Positions 55,354 through 63,146 of a DNA stretch of 64,000 bases are shown here, piece by piece. Each line of letters starts with the position of its first letter. The stretch's first letter is position 1. Source of the DNA: Brucella pseudogrignonensis (GTDB lineage: Bacteria; Pseudomonadota; Alphaproteobacteria; Rhizobiales; Rhizobiaceae); the NCBI RefSeq assembly GCF_002252525.1, contig NZ_NNRM01000012.1, positions 37,501-101,500 on the forward strand, given 5' to 3'. A program made the translations under genes and the position numbers. The notes under the pieces are model-generated. The model ran no database searches and was not told the DNA's origin. It saw only the letters and a list, made by a program, of their open reading frames with translations.

Positions 55354-55710
55354 CGATCTACCGTCCTCGAATCCAAACGCCCGGCGTCATAACCGGGCGG
55401 CATCGCAAATTCTTCTAGAAACGTCCGTTTCCGAACGCCCCAACCTGCGCAGCTTTATCTAACGAGCTTTTTGCACACCCTGACGGATATGCTGACGCTC
55501 TGCGCCACAACCGCCATGTCGGATTTCAACTTTAAATCCTCACAGCGCTTGTTACGGTTAATTTTGGTGAAAGGAAGGCGCTGCACTTCAACCCAGCCTC
55601 TCAACCGATTCCGTCAGCATGATTAATGGAATATTATGGTTAAGGATGCGTTATCATTTAAAGAGAAGCGCCATGTACCCGTTAATTATTGCGGGCGTTT
55701 CTGAAACTAT
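55354..55710. other. Region upstream of tolQ
   Basis: This 357-base stretch presumably holds the tolQRAB promoter. No open frame with a credible ribosome binding site is visible. A family B repeat follows at 55711. Confidence 0.5.
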
Positions 55711-55814
55711 TAGAGCGCCTTGCACCCTCTTGGGCACACAAAGGTCGCTCTAACACTCTATCTTTACAGCATAATTTTACCTTAAACTGATCCAAGTTTA
55801 GGGAGTTACGCTGT
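55711..55814 (-). repeat. Family B composite palindromic repeat, full inverted copy
   Basis: It has the same two-palindrome structure as 26498 and 30326 but in the opposite orientation. It overlaps the 3' end of ybgC by 17 bases. Confidence 0.8.
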
Positions 55815-56256
55815 AGTCAGCTTTCGTGAAAGCTTCACGCCATTCATCGGGAATACGGCGGGGGTGACCTTCCTTGGTGATCATCACCGCCTCGACCTTG
55901 GCTTCTGACAGCAATCGTCCATCACAGGTGATCTTCTGCGCCATAATGACCCGTGCCCCGCGAATTTCGCTGACACGGGTTTCGATCAGGATGAGGTCGT
56001 CCATCTTTGCAGGCGATTTATAGTCGATCTCCATGCGGCGAACGACCCAGACCATTTCCTCACCAAGCGAACCTTCAGCAAGCTCGATATGGTGAACATC
56101 CTGAAGACGCAGGAAATCGGTGCGGCCGCGCTCGTAAAATTCGAGATAGCGACCGTGATAAACGAAGCCCGAGAAATCCGTATCGGCATAATAGATGCGG
56201 GCATAGAGATGATGGGTCCCGTCTTTCAGTTCGCCCGCAACCTGTGCATGATCCAT
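55798..56256 (-). CDS. ybgC: Acyl-CoA thioesterase YbgC (Tol-Pal associated)
   Basis: The 152-residue hotdog-fold thioesterase has the family signature YYADTDFSGFVYHGRYLEFYE near residue 23 onward (the active-site aspartate lies in ADTDFSG). It hydrolyses short- or medium-chain acyl-CoA or acyl-ACP, and its exact role with Tol-Pal is unsettled. It starts two bases after the ruvB stop codon. The last five residues and the stop codon come from a family B repeat. Confidence 0.92.
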   Translation of the reverse strand: MDHAQVAGELKDGTHHLYARIYYADTDFSGFVYHGRYLEFYERGRTDFLRLQDVHHIELAEGSLGEEMVWVVRRMEIDYKSPAKMDDLILIETRVSEIRGARVIMAQKITCDGRLLSEAKVEAVMITKEGHPRRIPDEWREAFTKADYSVTP

Positions 56257-56258
56257 AA

Positions 56259-57302
56259 CTATTCGTCTTCCATGAAAAGGCCGAACTGCGACTGTTGTGT
56301 CACCTCAGCAGGCGCGGCCAGTCCCATATGTTGCCAGGCAAGTGCCGTCAAAACACGTCCTCGTGGGGTACGCTGCAAAAAGCCCTGCTGGATCATATAG
56401 GGTTCGATGATGTCTTCGATTGCGTCTCGCGGTTCAGACAATCCCGCTGCAATTGTTTCGATACCGACCGGACCACCGCCAAAATTGCGTGCGATCATAT
56501 CGAGATAACGCCGGTCTAGCTGATCAAACCCGCGATTATCGACTTCGAGACGCGACAACGCCTCATCGGCGATCTTGCGATCGATCACATCGGCACCTGC
56601 GACCAGCGCGAAATCGCGCACCCGGCGCAACAAACGGCCTGCAATACGTGGTGTGCCGCGAGAACGACGCGCGACTTCCAGCGCACCATCTGGCGAAATG
56701 CCCATCTGCATGATGCGCGCGCCACGGCGTACGATATATTCAAGCTCTTCGACCGTATAGAAATTGAGCCTGACCGGAATACCGAAGCGATCCCGCAAGG
56801 GCGTGGTCAGCAGCCCAAGACGGGTGGTCGCTGCAACCAGCGTAAATTTCGCAAGATCAATCTTCACCGAACGCGCTGCCGGACCTTCACCAATGATGAG
56901 ATCGAGCTGAAAATCTTCCATCGCCGGATAGAGAATTTCTTCAACAGCCGGACTCAAACGATGAATTTCATCGATGAACAGAACATCGCGATCTTCGAGA
57001 TTGGTCAGAAGTGCTGCGAGATCACCGGCCTTGGCGATCACCGGACCAGAGGTCGAGCGGAAATTAACGCCAAGTTCTTTGGCCATGATCTGCGCAAGCG
57101 TGGTCTTTCCCAGTCCCGGAGGCCCGACAAACAGCACATGGTCCAGTGCTTCGCCGCGCACTTTTGCAGCTTCAATAAAGACTTTTAGATTAGCGCGCGC
57201 AGCCGCCTGCCCCACAAAATCATTAAGCGTTTGCGGGCGTAGGGTGCTATCGGCATCTTCAGCGCTGATATCAGCATCAATAAGAGGGTTGCGGTCGCTC
57301 AT
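56259..57302 (-). CDS. ruvB: Holliday junction branch-migration helicase RuvB
   Basis: The 347-residue AAA+ motor has Walker [13 protein letters not shown], Walker [12 protein letters not shown], and the C-terminal winged helix ([17 protein letters not shown]). It drives branch migration with RuvA during recombinational repair. It follows ruvA with a 40-base gap. Confidence 0.97.
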   Translation of the reverse strand: MSDRNPLIDADISAEDADSTLRPQTLNDFVGQAAARANLKVFIEAAKVRGEALDHVLFVGPPGLGKTTLAQIMAKELGVNFRSTSGPVIAKAGDLAALLTNLEDRDVLFIDEIHRLSPAVEEILYPAMEDFQLDLIIGEGPAARSVKIDLAKFTLVAATTRLGLLTTPLRDRFGIPVRLNFYTVEELEYIVRRGARIMQMGISPDGALEVARRSRGTPRIAGRLLRRVRDFALVAGADVIDRKIADEALSRLEVDNRGFDQLDRRYLDMIARNFGGGPVGIETIAAGLSEPRDAIEDIIEPYMIQQGFLQRTPRGRVLTALAWQHMGLAAPAEVTQQSQFGLFMEDE

Positions 57303-57342
57303 GCCAGTCCTCTCGCATGAACATTAATCTGAGACAAGTATC

Positions 57343-57960
57343 TCACCGCGACAGCTCCTTCAAACCAAGGCGAATGAGCTTGGCCGAATCTGCATCTTCT
57401 CCGGCTTCTCTAAGTGCTGCGGCCACCGCATTGGCCGCCTGATCGCGCGAATAGCCCAGATTGGATAGCGCTGAAACGGCATCGCTCACTGGTGCAGAAG
57501 CCACACCCGCGCCGATTTCCTGCTTAAGCCCGATCGTGCCGCTGGCTTCCCCCGCAAAGGCCGGTGCCTTGTTCTTCAACTCGGTAACGATGCGTTCGGC
57601 CACCTTCTTGCCAACGCCCGGCGCACGCGAAACCATATTGATATCGCGCAAAGCAATCGCATTGGCGAGTTCCGGCACCGTCAATGTACCCAGAACGGCA
57701 AGCGCGACCTTGGCACCAACGCCCTGGACATTCTGCAACAGGCGGAACCATTCGCGCTCAAGCTGCGATGCGAAACCATAAAGGCGGATCATGTCCTCGC
57801 GCACATAGGTCTCGATAAACAGAACAGCCGCTTCCCCTGCCCCGCCAAGATTACCAAGCGTACGGGCCGAACAAAAAGCAACATAGCCAACGCCATGCAC
57901 GTCGATGACGGCATGATCCTCAGCGATTTCATCGATCACGCCCTTGAGCTTGCCGATCAT
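57343..57960 (-). CDS. ruvA: Holliday junction DNA-binding protein RuvA
   Basis: The 205-residue protein has the N-terminal OB domain ([20 protein letters not shown]), two helix-hairpin-helix motifs ([17 protein letters not shown] and [16 protein letters not shown]) and the C-terminal RuvB-binding domain ([18 protein letters not shown]). It binds four-way junctions and loads RuvB. Confidence 0.97.
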   Translation of the reverse strand: MIGKLKGVIDEIAEDHAVIDVHGVGYVAFCSARTLGNLGGAGEAAVLFIETYVREDMIRLYGFASQLEREWFRLLQNVQGVGAKVALAVLGTLTVPELANAIALRDINMVSRAPGVGKKVAERIVTELKNKAPAFAGEASGTIGLKQEIGAGVASAPVSDAVSALSNLGYSRDQAANAVAAALREAGEDADSAKLIRLGLKELSR

Positions 57961-57981
57961 TTGATACCTATCCTGCTAAAA

Positions 57982-58025
57982 GCGCATCCCGAAAAATGTG
58001 TAACGGTTTTCGGAACAAGATGCGC
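57982..58025 (+). repeat. Family A palindromic repeat between ruvC and ruvA
   Basis: GCGCATC and GATGCGC outer arms enclose CCGAAAA and TTTTCGG. The central GTGGGAACCGG is altered to ATGTGTAACGG here. Confidence 0.75.
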
Positions 58026-58026
58026 G

Positions 58027-58545
58027 TTAACTTAGAAGCGCCTGCAATCTGCGTGCGCTGACAATGCTCTGACGGTGATGTGCATGGCAAATGGCAATGG
58101 CGAGCGCATCGGCAGCATCGCTCGTATCGAACGTTGCGCGCGGCATCAGAACCTTCACCATCATATGAATTTGCTGCTTTTCACCATGGCCCACGCCAAT
58201 CACCGCCTTCTTGACGGCGTTGGGCGCATATTCCGCAACAGGAAGCCCGGCCTGAGCAGGCGCCAGAAGTGCAATACCGCGCGCCTGACCGAGCTTGAGC
58301 GTAGCAGTTGCATCCTTGTTGACGAATGTATGTTCGACGGCGGCTTCATGCGGCATGAATTCATGCAGGACCTTTGCGAGCCCCTCATGCAGCTGGCAAA
58401 GCCGTGAAGCGAGATCCATCTCGGCATTCGACGTCACAGTGCCGGAGCCGATAAAATGCAGGGAATTTCCAAGCGATTCGACGATGCCCCAGCCGGTACG
58501 GCGGAGCCCCGGATCAATACCAATGATGCGAATCGTTTCTTTCAT
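58027..58545 (-). CDS. ruvC: Holliday junction endonuclease RuvC
   Basis: The 172-residue resolvase has the first catalytic aspartate in [14 protein letters not shown], the acidic residue in [20 protein letters not shown], and the C-terminal [18 protein letters not shown]. It cuts Holliday junctions after RuvAB migration and is first in the ruvCAB cluster. Confidence 0.97.
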   Translation of the reverse strand: MKETIRIIGIDPGLRRTGWGIVESLGNSLHFIGSGTVTSNAEMDLASRLCQLHEGLAKVLHEFMPHEAAVEHTFVNKDATATLKLGQARGIALLAPAQAGLPVAEYAPNAVKKAVIGVGHGEKQQIHMMVKVLMPRATFDTSDAADALAIAICHAHHRQSIVSARRLQALLS

Positions 58546-58637
58546 AAGTGAACCCTATCCTCAGACAGGTTCACTTGACAGCATAAATGTGAACAAAAGA
58601 GAAACATGCGCGCCGGGAAGCGCACATCAAATAAATA

Positions 58638-59165
58638 TCAGGAAGCGCCGAAAGCGGTTTTGAGCAGCACAATCTGATCCGACACCGGATTGCCGCGCGG
58701 TGTGGTCTGCAGCGAAACGACTTCGCCATAGACATTGCGATCCATGCGGCGCACGCGTGCCTGAAGTCGGATCGAACGCTCGATAAGTTCAACGAAGGCG
58801 AAAGGAAGTTCATTCCAGCCTGCCGCTACATCGCCTGCCGATGGCGTATCAAGACGAACCTTGGCCTTTTCGGATTCAACCTGCTGGCGGGACATTTCGC
58901 CATTGCGGGCAGCGCGCTGCAGCAGAAGCCATGAAGCAACCTGCATCAGGCGGGTGGTCAGGCGCATCGATTCGGCAGCGTAAAGCGTTGCGGCAACTCG
59001 CGAGAGAGTGCGCGCTTCTTCACGGCCTTCTCCATCGAGGTAGCTGGCCGCTTCCTCAACCATATCCATGCCTTCACTGTAAATCGGCTTAAAGGAATCC
59101 GAGAAAACCATGCGCTCAGCGAGGCTGATCATATTGCCCGGCATCTGTCCCTGTTCGCTAATCAC
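58638..59165 (-). CDS. DUF1465-family protein
   Basis: The 175-residue protein matches DUF1465, a family limited largely to alphaproteobacteria, with the conserved ISLAERMVFSDSFKPIYSEG start and LTTRLMQVASWLLLQRA helix. The start is a GTG at 59165; an ATG at 59144 is also possible. It sits upstream of ruvC. The function is unknown; some family members have been linked to cell-cycle or growth control, which I cannot confirm here. Confidence 0.85.
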   Translation of the reverse strand: MISEQGQMPGNMISLAERMVFSDSFKPIYSEGMDMVEEAASYLDGEGREEARTLSRVAATLYAAESMRLTTRLMQVASWLLLQRAARNGEMSRQQVESEKAKVRLDTPSAGDVAAGWNELPFAFVELIERSIRLQARVRRMDRNVYGEVVSLQTTPRGNPVSDQIVLLKTAFGAS

Positions 59166-59518
59166 TGCTCTGCCACCTTACATGAACGCATCAGCGTCCA
59201 TTTTGTTGCTCGCATACCTCAAATGCATGCGAATGAATTTCTTGAACCGCTGTTCGATCATGGGGAGAGCGAAGACGGAACAGCCGCTTTTAATGAGTCC
59301 ACGACAAACTGCACCTTCATGCACTGTCGCGCAAGAATATGTTTAATGAAGAGTTAATATTTTTGGGAGGATTTTCAATGATGGTAAACGACTAAAGCCA
59401 GTCGCGGAAAGACCGGAGCTGGCTTTCCGATAACGATATGCGCGAAAACAAAGAGATAAGCGTGCAGCGGGCGCAATCAAACGCATGACGCTCTGAAAAC
59501 TCTGCCCGCAAGAAGAGC
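59166..59518. other. Intergenic stretch left of the small-RNA candidate
   Basis: I see no convincing gene, terminator or repeat in these 353 bases. They probably hold the promoter of the DUF1465 gene. Confidence 0.5.
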
Positions 59519-59640
59519 ATAAAAAAAGAGCCGCAAAGGCGGCTCTCAGGAGTTTAACAGGGAGGCGTCAAACAGAGTGGCTAAACCACTCGGTAAGAAT
59601 CCAGCCGAACTGGATGTAAACCATTTAACGCCGTTAAGAT
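59519..59640 (-). ncRNA. Candidate trans-acting small RNA with anti-Shine-Dalgarno loop
   Basis: The minus strand between two terminators forms three hairpins. The first is GAGTGG with CCACTC. The second is GTTTGAC with GTTAAAC (one G-T pair), exposing the loop GCCTCCCT. The third is a strong terminator, AGAGCCGC with GCGGCTCT, then seven T. The exposed CCTCCC is complementary to ribosome binding sites. The architecture resembles rhizobial sRNAs such as the alpha-r8 (suhB/MmgR) or alpha-r14 groups. A weak promoter (TTGAGC, 17 bases, TTAATC) lies upstream. Confidence 0.6.
59568..59624 (-). CDS. Possible 18-residue small ORF inside the sRNA candidate
   Basis: ATG at 59624 to TGA at 59568 encodes MVYIQFGWILTEWFSHSV, rich in aromatic residues and possibly membrane-active. 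There is no good ribosome binding site upstream, so translation is uncertain and a chance ORF is quite possible. Confidence 0.2.
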   Translation of the reverse strand: MVYIQFGWILTEWFSHSV

Positions 59641-59702
59641 TAATGAAGCGTTAATTTTGGGCTCAAGCTGTGGAAGTTTCCGCGCCCTGTCAGCAAGCCC
59701 AA

Positions 59703-59731
59703 ATAAAAAAGCCGCCCGAAGGCGGCTTTTA
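59703..59731 (-). terminator. Terminator of the OpgC-like gene
   Basis: GCCGCC pairs with GGCGGC around CGAA, with AAAA/TTTT flanks giving a minus-strand T-run. Confidence 0.85.
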
Positions 59732-59743
59732 AAAATTACTCGA

Positions 59744-60937
59744 TCATACCCGTTGCAAAGCAGGTTTCGGGTTTGATGCGGCCGGAACCTTGGTGCCTTC
59801 GGCGGTTGCAGGCTTTGCCGCTGGCTTCTTGCCCCAACCGATCGTTGGCAGCCACTCAAGATAATAAGCCAGTGCGAATTGCATCACCACACCCGTTGCA
59901 ATCAACAGCGCATCATATGGCAGACCACCCGGATTAACGAGCTTCATCACCTGCGCAACCATTGCCAGCAGCGTACCAGCAATAAACACAGGCAGCGAAT
60001 GCTTACCCAGAATGGCAAGCGGATTATCAGAAGACGTGCGCGCAATACTGTTCAACGTCGGCACGACCGCGATCAGATAAGCCATCGCCAGCACATGCAG
60101 TAGACGCGGAGCCGAAAGGAAGGTCTTGTCAAAGCCCGTCAGGACCGCAGGCATTCCCATCGAGGCATCAATGCCCCAGAGCGGAATACGAACCCAGGCC
60201 AGCGACAGAACCAGATAACCGACAGCAACTGCAATCAGCGCAGGATGTGCCGGGATTTTATCACCGCGACGCACATACATGACACCGGCAATACCGATCG
60301 CAAACAGGAACTGCCAGGACAGTGGGTTTAGGAACCAGACGCCGCCAGTCGGGTAGTTGATCGGTGCAACGCCATAAAGACCCGACAGAAGCCAGACTGT
60401 ACCCGACACGGCAACCATCAGAGAAAGGCTGATGCGTGCAAGGAGCAGCAGCAGTGGCGTCATCAGAAGCATGACGGCATACATCGACAGAATATTGTTG
60501 TAGCCGAGCTGATGTCCAAGCGTGACCAGACCAAGCAGAGCTTCAACCGGCTGCTTGACCAGCGGGCCGATATTGATCTGCGTGAGCAGCTCACGATGCT
60601 TGAGGAAAATGGCGGCGGCAGCAAAAATACCGATCGTCGCAAGCGTCGTCATGATGTGCGCAGTATAAAGCACACAGGCGCGACGCCACATTTTCAAGGT
60701 CGGCACGAGACGATTACCCGGCGCAAACTTGCCGCCATAGGCCAAAGCCACCGCCATGCCTGAAATCAGAACAAAAGCTTCAGCGGAATCAGAGAAGCCG
60801 AGATTCTTGTGCGTGAAGTGCTCGAAAATCGTTCCGGGTACATGATTGATGAAAATCGTAAGCAGTGCCAGCGCGCGGAACACGTCGATACGTGTATCGC
60901 GAACCTTTGGCACTATTTTCGCCGTTTCACTCGTCAT
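59744..60937 (-). CDS. OpgC-like acyltransferase-fold membrane protein
   Basis: The 397-residue protein has about ten membrane helices and begins with RDTRIDVFRALALLTIFINH, the OpgC/acyltransferase_3-like start with the conserved histidine. OpgC proteins add succinyl groups to osmoregulated periplasmic glucans; cyclic beta-glucans are the equivalent in Brucellaceae. A role in glucan succinylation is plausible but inferred. The C terminus is Lys/Pro/Ala-rich. The ATG at 60937 has AGGCGAA upstream. Confidence 0.83.
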   Translation of the reverse strand: MTSETAKIVPKVRDTRIDVFRALALLTIFINHVPGTIFEHFTHKNLGFSDSAEAFVLISGMAVALAYGGKFAPGNRLVPTLKMWRRACVLYTAHIMTTLATIGIFAAAAIFLKHRELLTQINIGPLVKQPVEALLGLVTLGHQLGYNNILSMYAVMLLMTPLLLLLARISLSLMVAVSGTVWLLSGLYGVAPINYPTGGVWFLNPLSWQFLFAIGIAGVMYVRRGDKIPAHPALIAVAVGYLVLSLAWVRIPLWGIDASMGMPAVLTGFDKTFLSAPRLLHVLAMAYLIAVVPTLNSIARTSSDNPLAILGKHSLPVFIAGTLLAMVAQVMKLVNPGGLPYDALLIATGVVMQFALAYYLEWLPTIGWGKKPAAKPATAEGTKVPAASNPKPALQRV

Positions 60938-61179
60938 TTCGCCTGCCTGCCGTTTGTTTTTCCGTCTGCAATAGCGCAGCACTCATTGCCGCCTATATAG
61001 CTGGTAATTCGGGCGGAACCCGGTTGGTTCCAATCAACTTTCGTTCCAGTGGATAACATAATGCCAGAACACGACCTTCCGGCCCTTCAACGAAGGCGTG
61101 CTAATGCAAAAGGACTGTTCAACGAAGTCCTCTTACTTTATGCCCGAATTCCATCAACATCTTTCGCTAGGTTTGGTTT

Positions 61180-61845
61180 ATGAACACGCCCAATACTTCA
61201 CAGGAAAATGAACGCTGCCGCCTCTTGCTGGTCGCACCACCGCTTGCCGATGGTGATGCGCTGGCAAAGCTTTTGTCTGCAGCGCTCTCAGGTGGCGATG
61301 TTGCGAGCGTGATTCTCGACGGTGGCGATCTGGATGAAGCCGCTTTTCAGGCATCAGCCCAGAAAGCCGTTTCCGTCATTCAGAAAAATGGTGCGGCAGC
61401 TATCATTCTCAATGATACCCGCATTGCAGGTCGCGTCGGTGCCGACGGCATACATATCGAAGGCAAAGCCAGTGAACTTGCTGAAGCCATCGAAAAGCAC
61501 ACGCCAAAATTTATCGTTGGCACGGGCAATCTTCGTGATCGTCACGGCGCGATGGAGATCGGCGAACTGCAGCCCGATTATGTTTTCTTTGGCAAAATTG
61601 GCGCAGACAATAAGCCCGATGCTCATCCTCGCAATCTTGCGCTGGCTGAATGGTGGGCTGAAATGGTCGAAATTCCAAGTATTGCACAGGCTGGCAATAC
61701 GATTGAAAGTGTCGTTGAAGCAGCACAAACAGGCGCTGATTTCGTGGCCCTCGGCCGTGCAGTCTTCGAGGCCGAAGATCCTGCAAAGGCTGTCGCTGAA
61801 GCCAACAGGCTTCTCGATGAAAATGCACCCCGCTTTGAAAATTAA
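61180..61845 (+). CDS. ThiE-like protein (thiamine phosphate synthase superfamily)
   Basis: The 221-residue TIM-barrel-like protein resembles thiamine phosphate synthase: ILNDTRIAGRVGADGIHIEG replaces the usual nucleotide and pyrophosphate segment, and DYVFFGKIGADNKP and GADFVALGRAVFEAEDPA correspond to later strands. The ThiE glycine-glutamine pocket after VHL is missing (HIEGK instead of HLGQ), so thiamine synthesis is uncertain. No other thiamine gene is nearby. It is followed 25 bases later by a Sel1-repeat gene. Confidence 0.7.
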   Translation: MNTPNTSQENERCRLLLVAPPLADGDALAKLLSAALSGGDVASVILDGGDLDEAAFQASAQKAVSVIQKNGAAAIILNDTRIAGRVGADGIHIEGKASELAEAIEKHTPKFIVGTGNLRDRHGAMEIGELQPDYVFFGKIGADNKPDAHPRNLALAEWWAEMVEIPSIAQAGNTIESVVEAAQTGADFVALGRAVFEAEDPAKAVAEANRLLDENAPRFEN

Positions 61846-61870
61846 ATCCGCCAAGGTTTTGTACGCCCCC

Positions 61871-62902
61871 ATGAAGAGCAGAATTCTTCTCGCTACGGCT
61901 TTGATCTTTGTTGCATCTGCCCCCGCTGCAATGGCTGCGGGTGAACCGACAGGCGCACAAACAAACCATGACAGCAAGGGCGACAAGCCTGCGGAAAAGC
62001 CCAAAATGCTGCCGCAACCGGCATCAACCAGAACGCTTCCGGCGATCGATCCAAGCCGGTTTGGCGACAAGCCTGCGGATGAGGCTTTCGGTGCGTATCA
62101 GCGTGGGCTTTACCTGACTGCATTCAACCTCGCAAAACCGCAGGCTGAAAAAGGCGACCCGGCATCACAAACGCTGATCGCAGAGATTTATGCGCGTGGT
62201 CTCGGTGTACCTGCCGATCAGAAGCAAGCCGCTGAATGGTATGCGAAAGCAGCTGCGCAAGGCGTTAATGAAGCGCAGTTCCGTTATGCGGCCTTGCTTC
62301 TTCAGGGCAAATACATTGCGAAGAATACAGCCAAGGCCACAGAGCTGATGCAGAAGGCTGCCGAAGGCGGCAATGCCATGGCGCAGTTCAATTATGGGCA
62401 AATGCTGCTCATGAAAACACCGGGTAAAGCTGGTCTTGATCAGGCATTCCCGTGGTTTGAAAAAGCGGCTGATGCCAAGCTTGCCGATGGCGAATATGCG
62501 ATCAGCCAGATTTACGCCAACGGCACCGACAAGATTGCACGCGACGAACCAAAAGCGCGTGAATATCTGCTGCGCGCCGCGCGCAAAGGCTATGATACAG
62601 CGCAATTCGATCTTGGCCGCTGGCTGATCGAAGGGCGTGGTGGCGACCGCAATTACGAGCAGGGCTTTGGCTGGATGCAGATTGCTGCGCAACGCGGAAT
62701 GGTGATGGCGCAGGCATGGCTTGCCCGCCTTTATCGCGATGGCATTGGCACGGATGGCGATCTTGTTAAGTCAGCGGCCTGGTACATCATTGCCCAGAGA
62801 GCCGGTTTCCGCTCGCCGGACTTGAATGACATGATGGATGGTCTTGCAGACGACCAGCTCAAACAAGCAATCCAGACAGCAAACGACCTGCGGGTTCGAT
62901 AA
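61871..62902 (+). CDS. Exported Sel1-repeat (TPR-like) protein
   Basis: The 343-residue protein has a signal peptide (MKSRILLATALIFVASAPAA, cleavage after AMA) and then about six Sel1-like repeats (about 75-340, for example ASQTLIAEIYARGLGVPADQ and EAQFRYAALLLQGKYIAKNT). Such repeats act as protein-protein scaffolds, often in the periplasm. The true start is ATG 61871; the longer in-frame extension overlaps the ThiE-like gene and is rejected. Confidence 0.85.
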   Translation: MKSRILLATALIFVASAPAAMAAGEPTGAQTNHDSKGDKPAEKPKMLPQPASTRTLPAIDPSRFGDKPADEAFGAYQRGLYLTAFNLAKPQAEKGDPASQTLIAEIYARGLGVPADQKQAAEWYAKAAAQGVNEAQFRYAALLLQGKYIAKNTAKATELMQKAAEGGNAMAQFNYGQMLLMKTPGKAGLDQAFPWFEKAADAKLADGEYAISQIYANGTDKIARDEPKAREYLLRAARKGYDTAQFDLGRWLIEGRGGDRNYEQGFGWMQIAAQRGMVMAQAWLARLYRDGIGTDGDLVKSAAWYIIAQRAGFRSPDLNDMMDGLADDQLKQAIQTANDLRVR

Positions 62903-62944
62903 TAATAGCCTTCATCAAAGCCTATTAATGCAAGAGCACGCACC

Positions 62945-63001
62945 TATAGCATAAAGTGTTAGAGCGGCCTTTGTGCGCCTTCTTGGACGCACAGCGCTCT
63001 A
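62945..63001 (+). repeat. Partial family B repeat
   Basis: The G/C-rich palindrome (TAGAGCG...CGCTCTA with GTGCGCC and GGACGCAC inside) is intact. The A/T-rich palindrome is reduced to TAGCATAA. Confidence 0.65.
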
Positions 63002-63040
63002 AATGTGCTGCTGTTTATTTGCGGCTTTGGCTGGTGCCTT

Positions 63041-63146
63041 ATACCAAAACTCCTTGAGTATGATTCATGGAGTTTTGGTTAAGCCCGAGTGGCGATTGAA
63101 CTTTTTTCAAGGCGTGATGCGTTAGTATCTTGAGCCGCCTTGGTAT
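63041..63146 (-). repeat. Family C repeat, inverted copy (about 106 bp)
   Basis: Its reverse complement begins ATACCAAGGCGGCTCAAGAT and aligns with 30187-30288 along its length. It ends at the stop codon of the exported protein gene that runs off the window. Confidence 0.75.

Noticed and set aside
59581-59859. 92-codon minus-strand frame overlapping the OpgC-like gene end
   Set aside because: It crosses the OpgC-like terminator and overlaps that gene in another frame without any coding evidence.
61322-61870. Upstream extension of the Sel1-repeat gene
   Set aside because: The extension lies inside the ThiE-like gene and lacks homology, while ATG 61871 begins a clear signal peptide.
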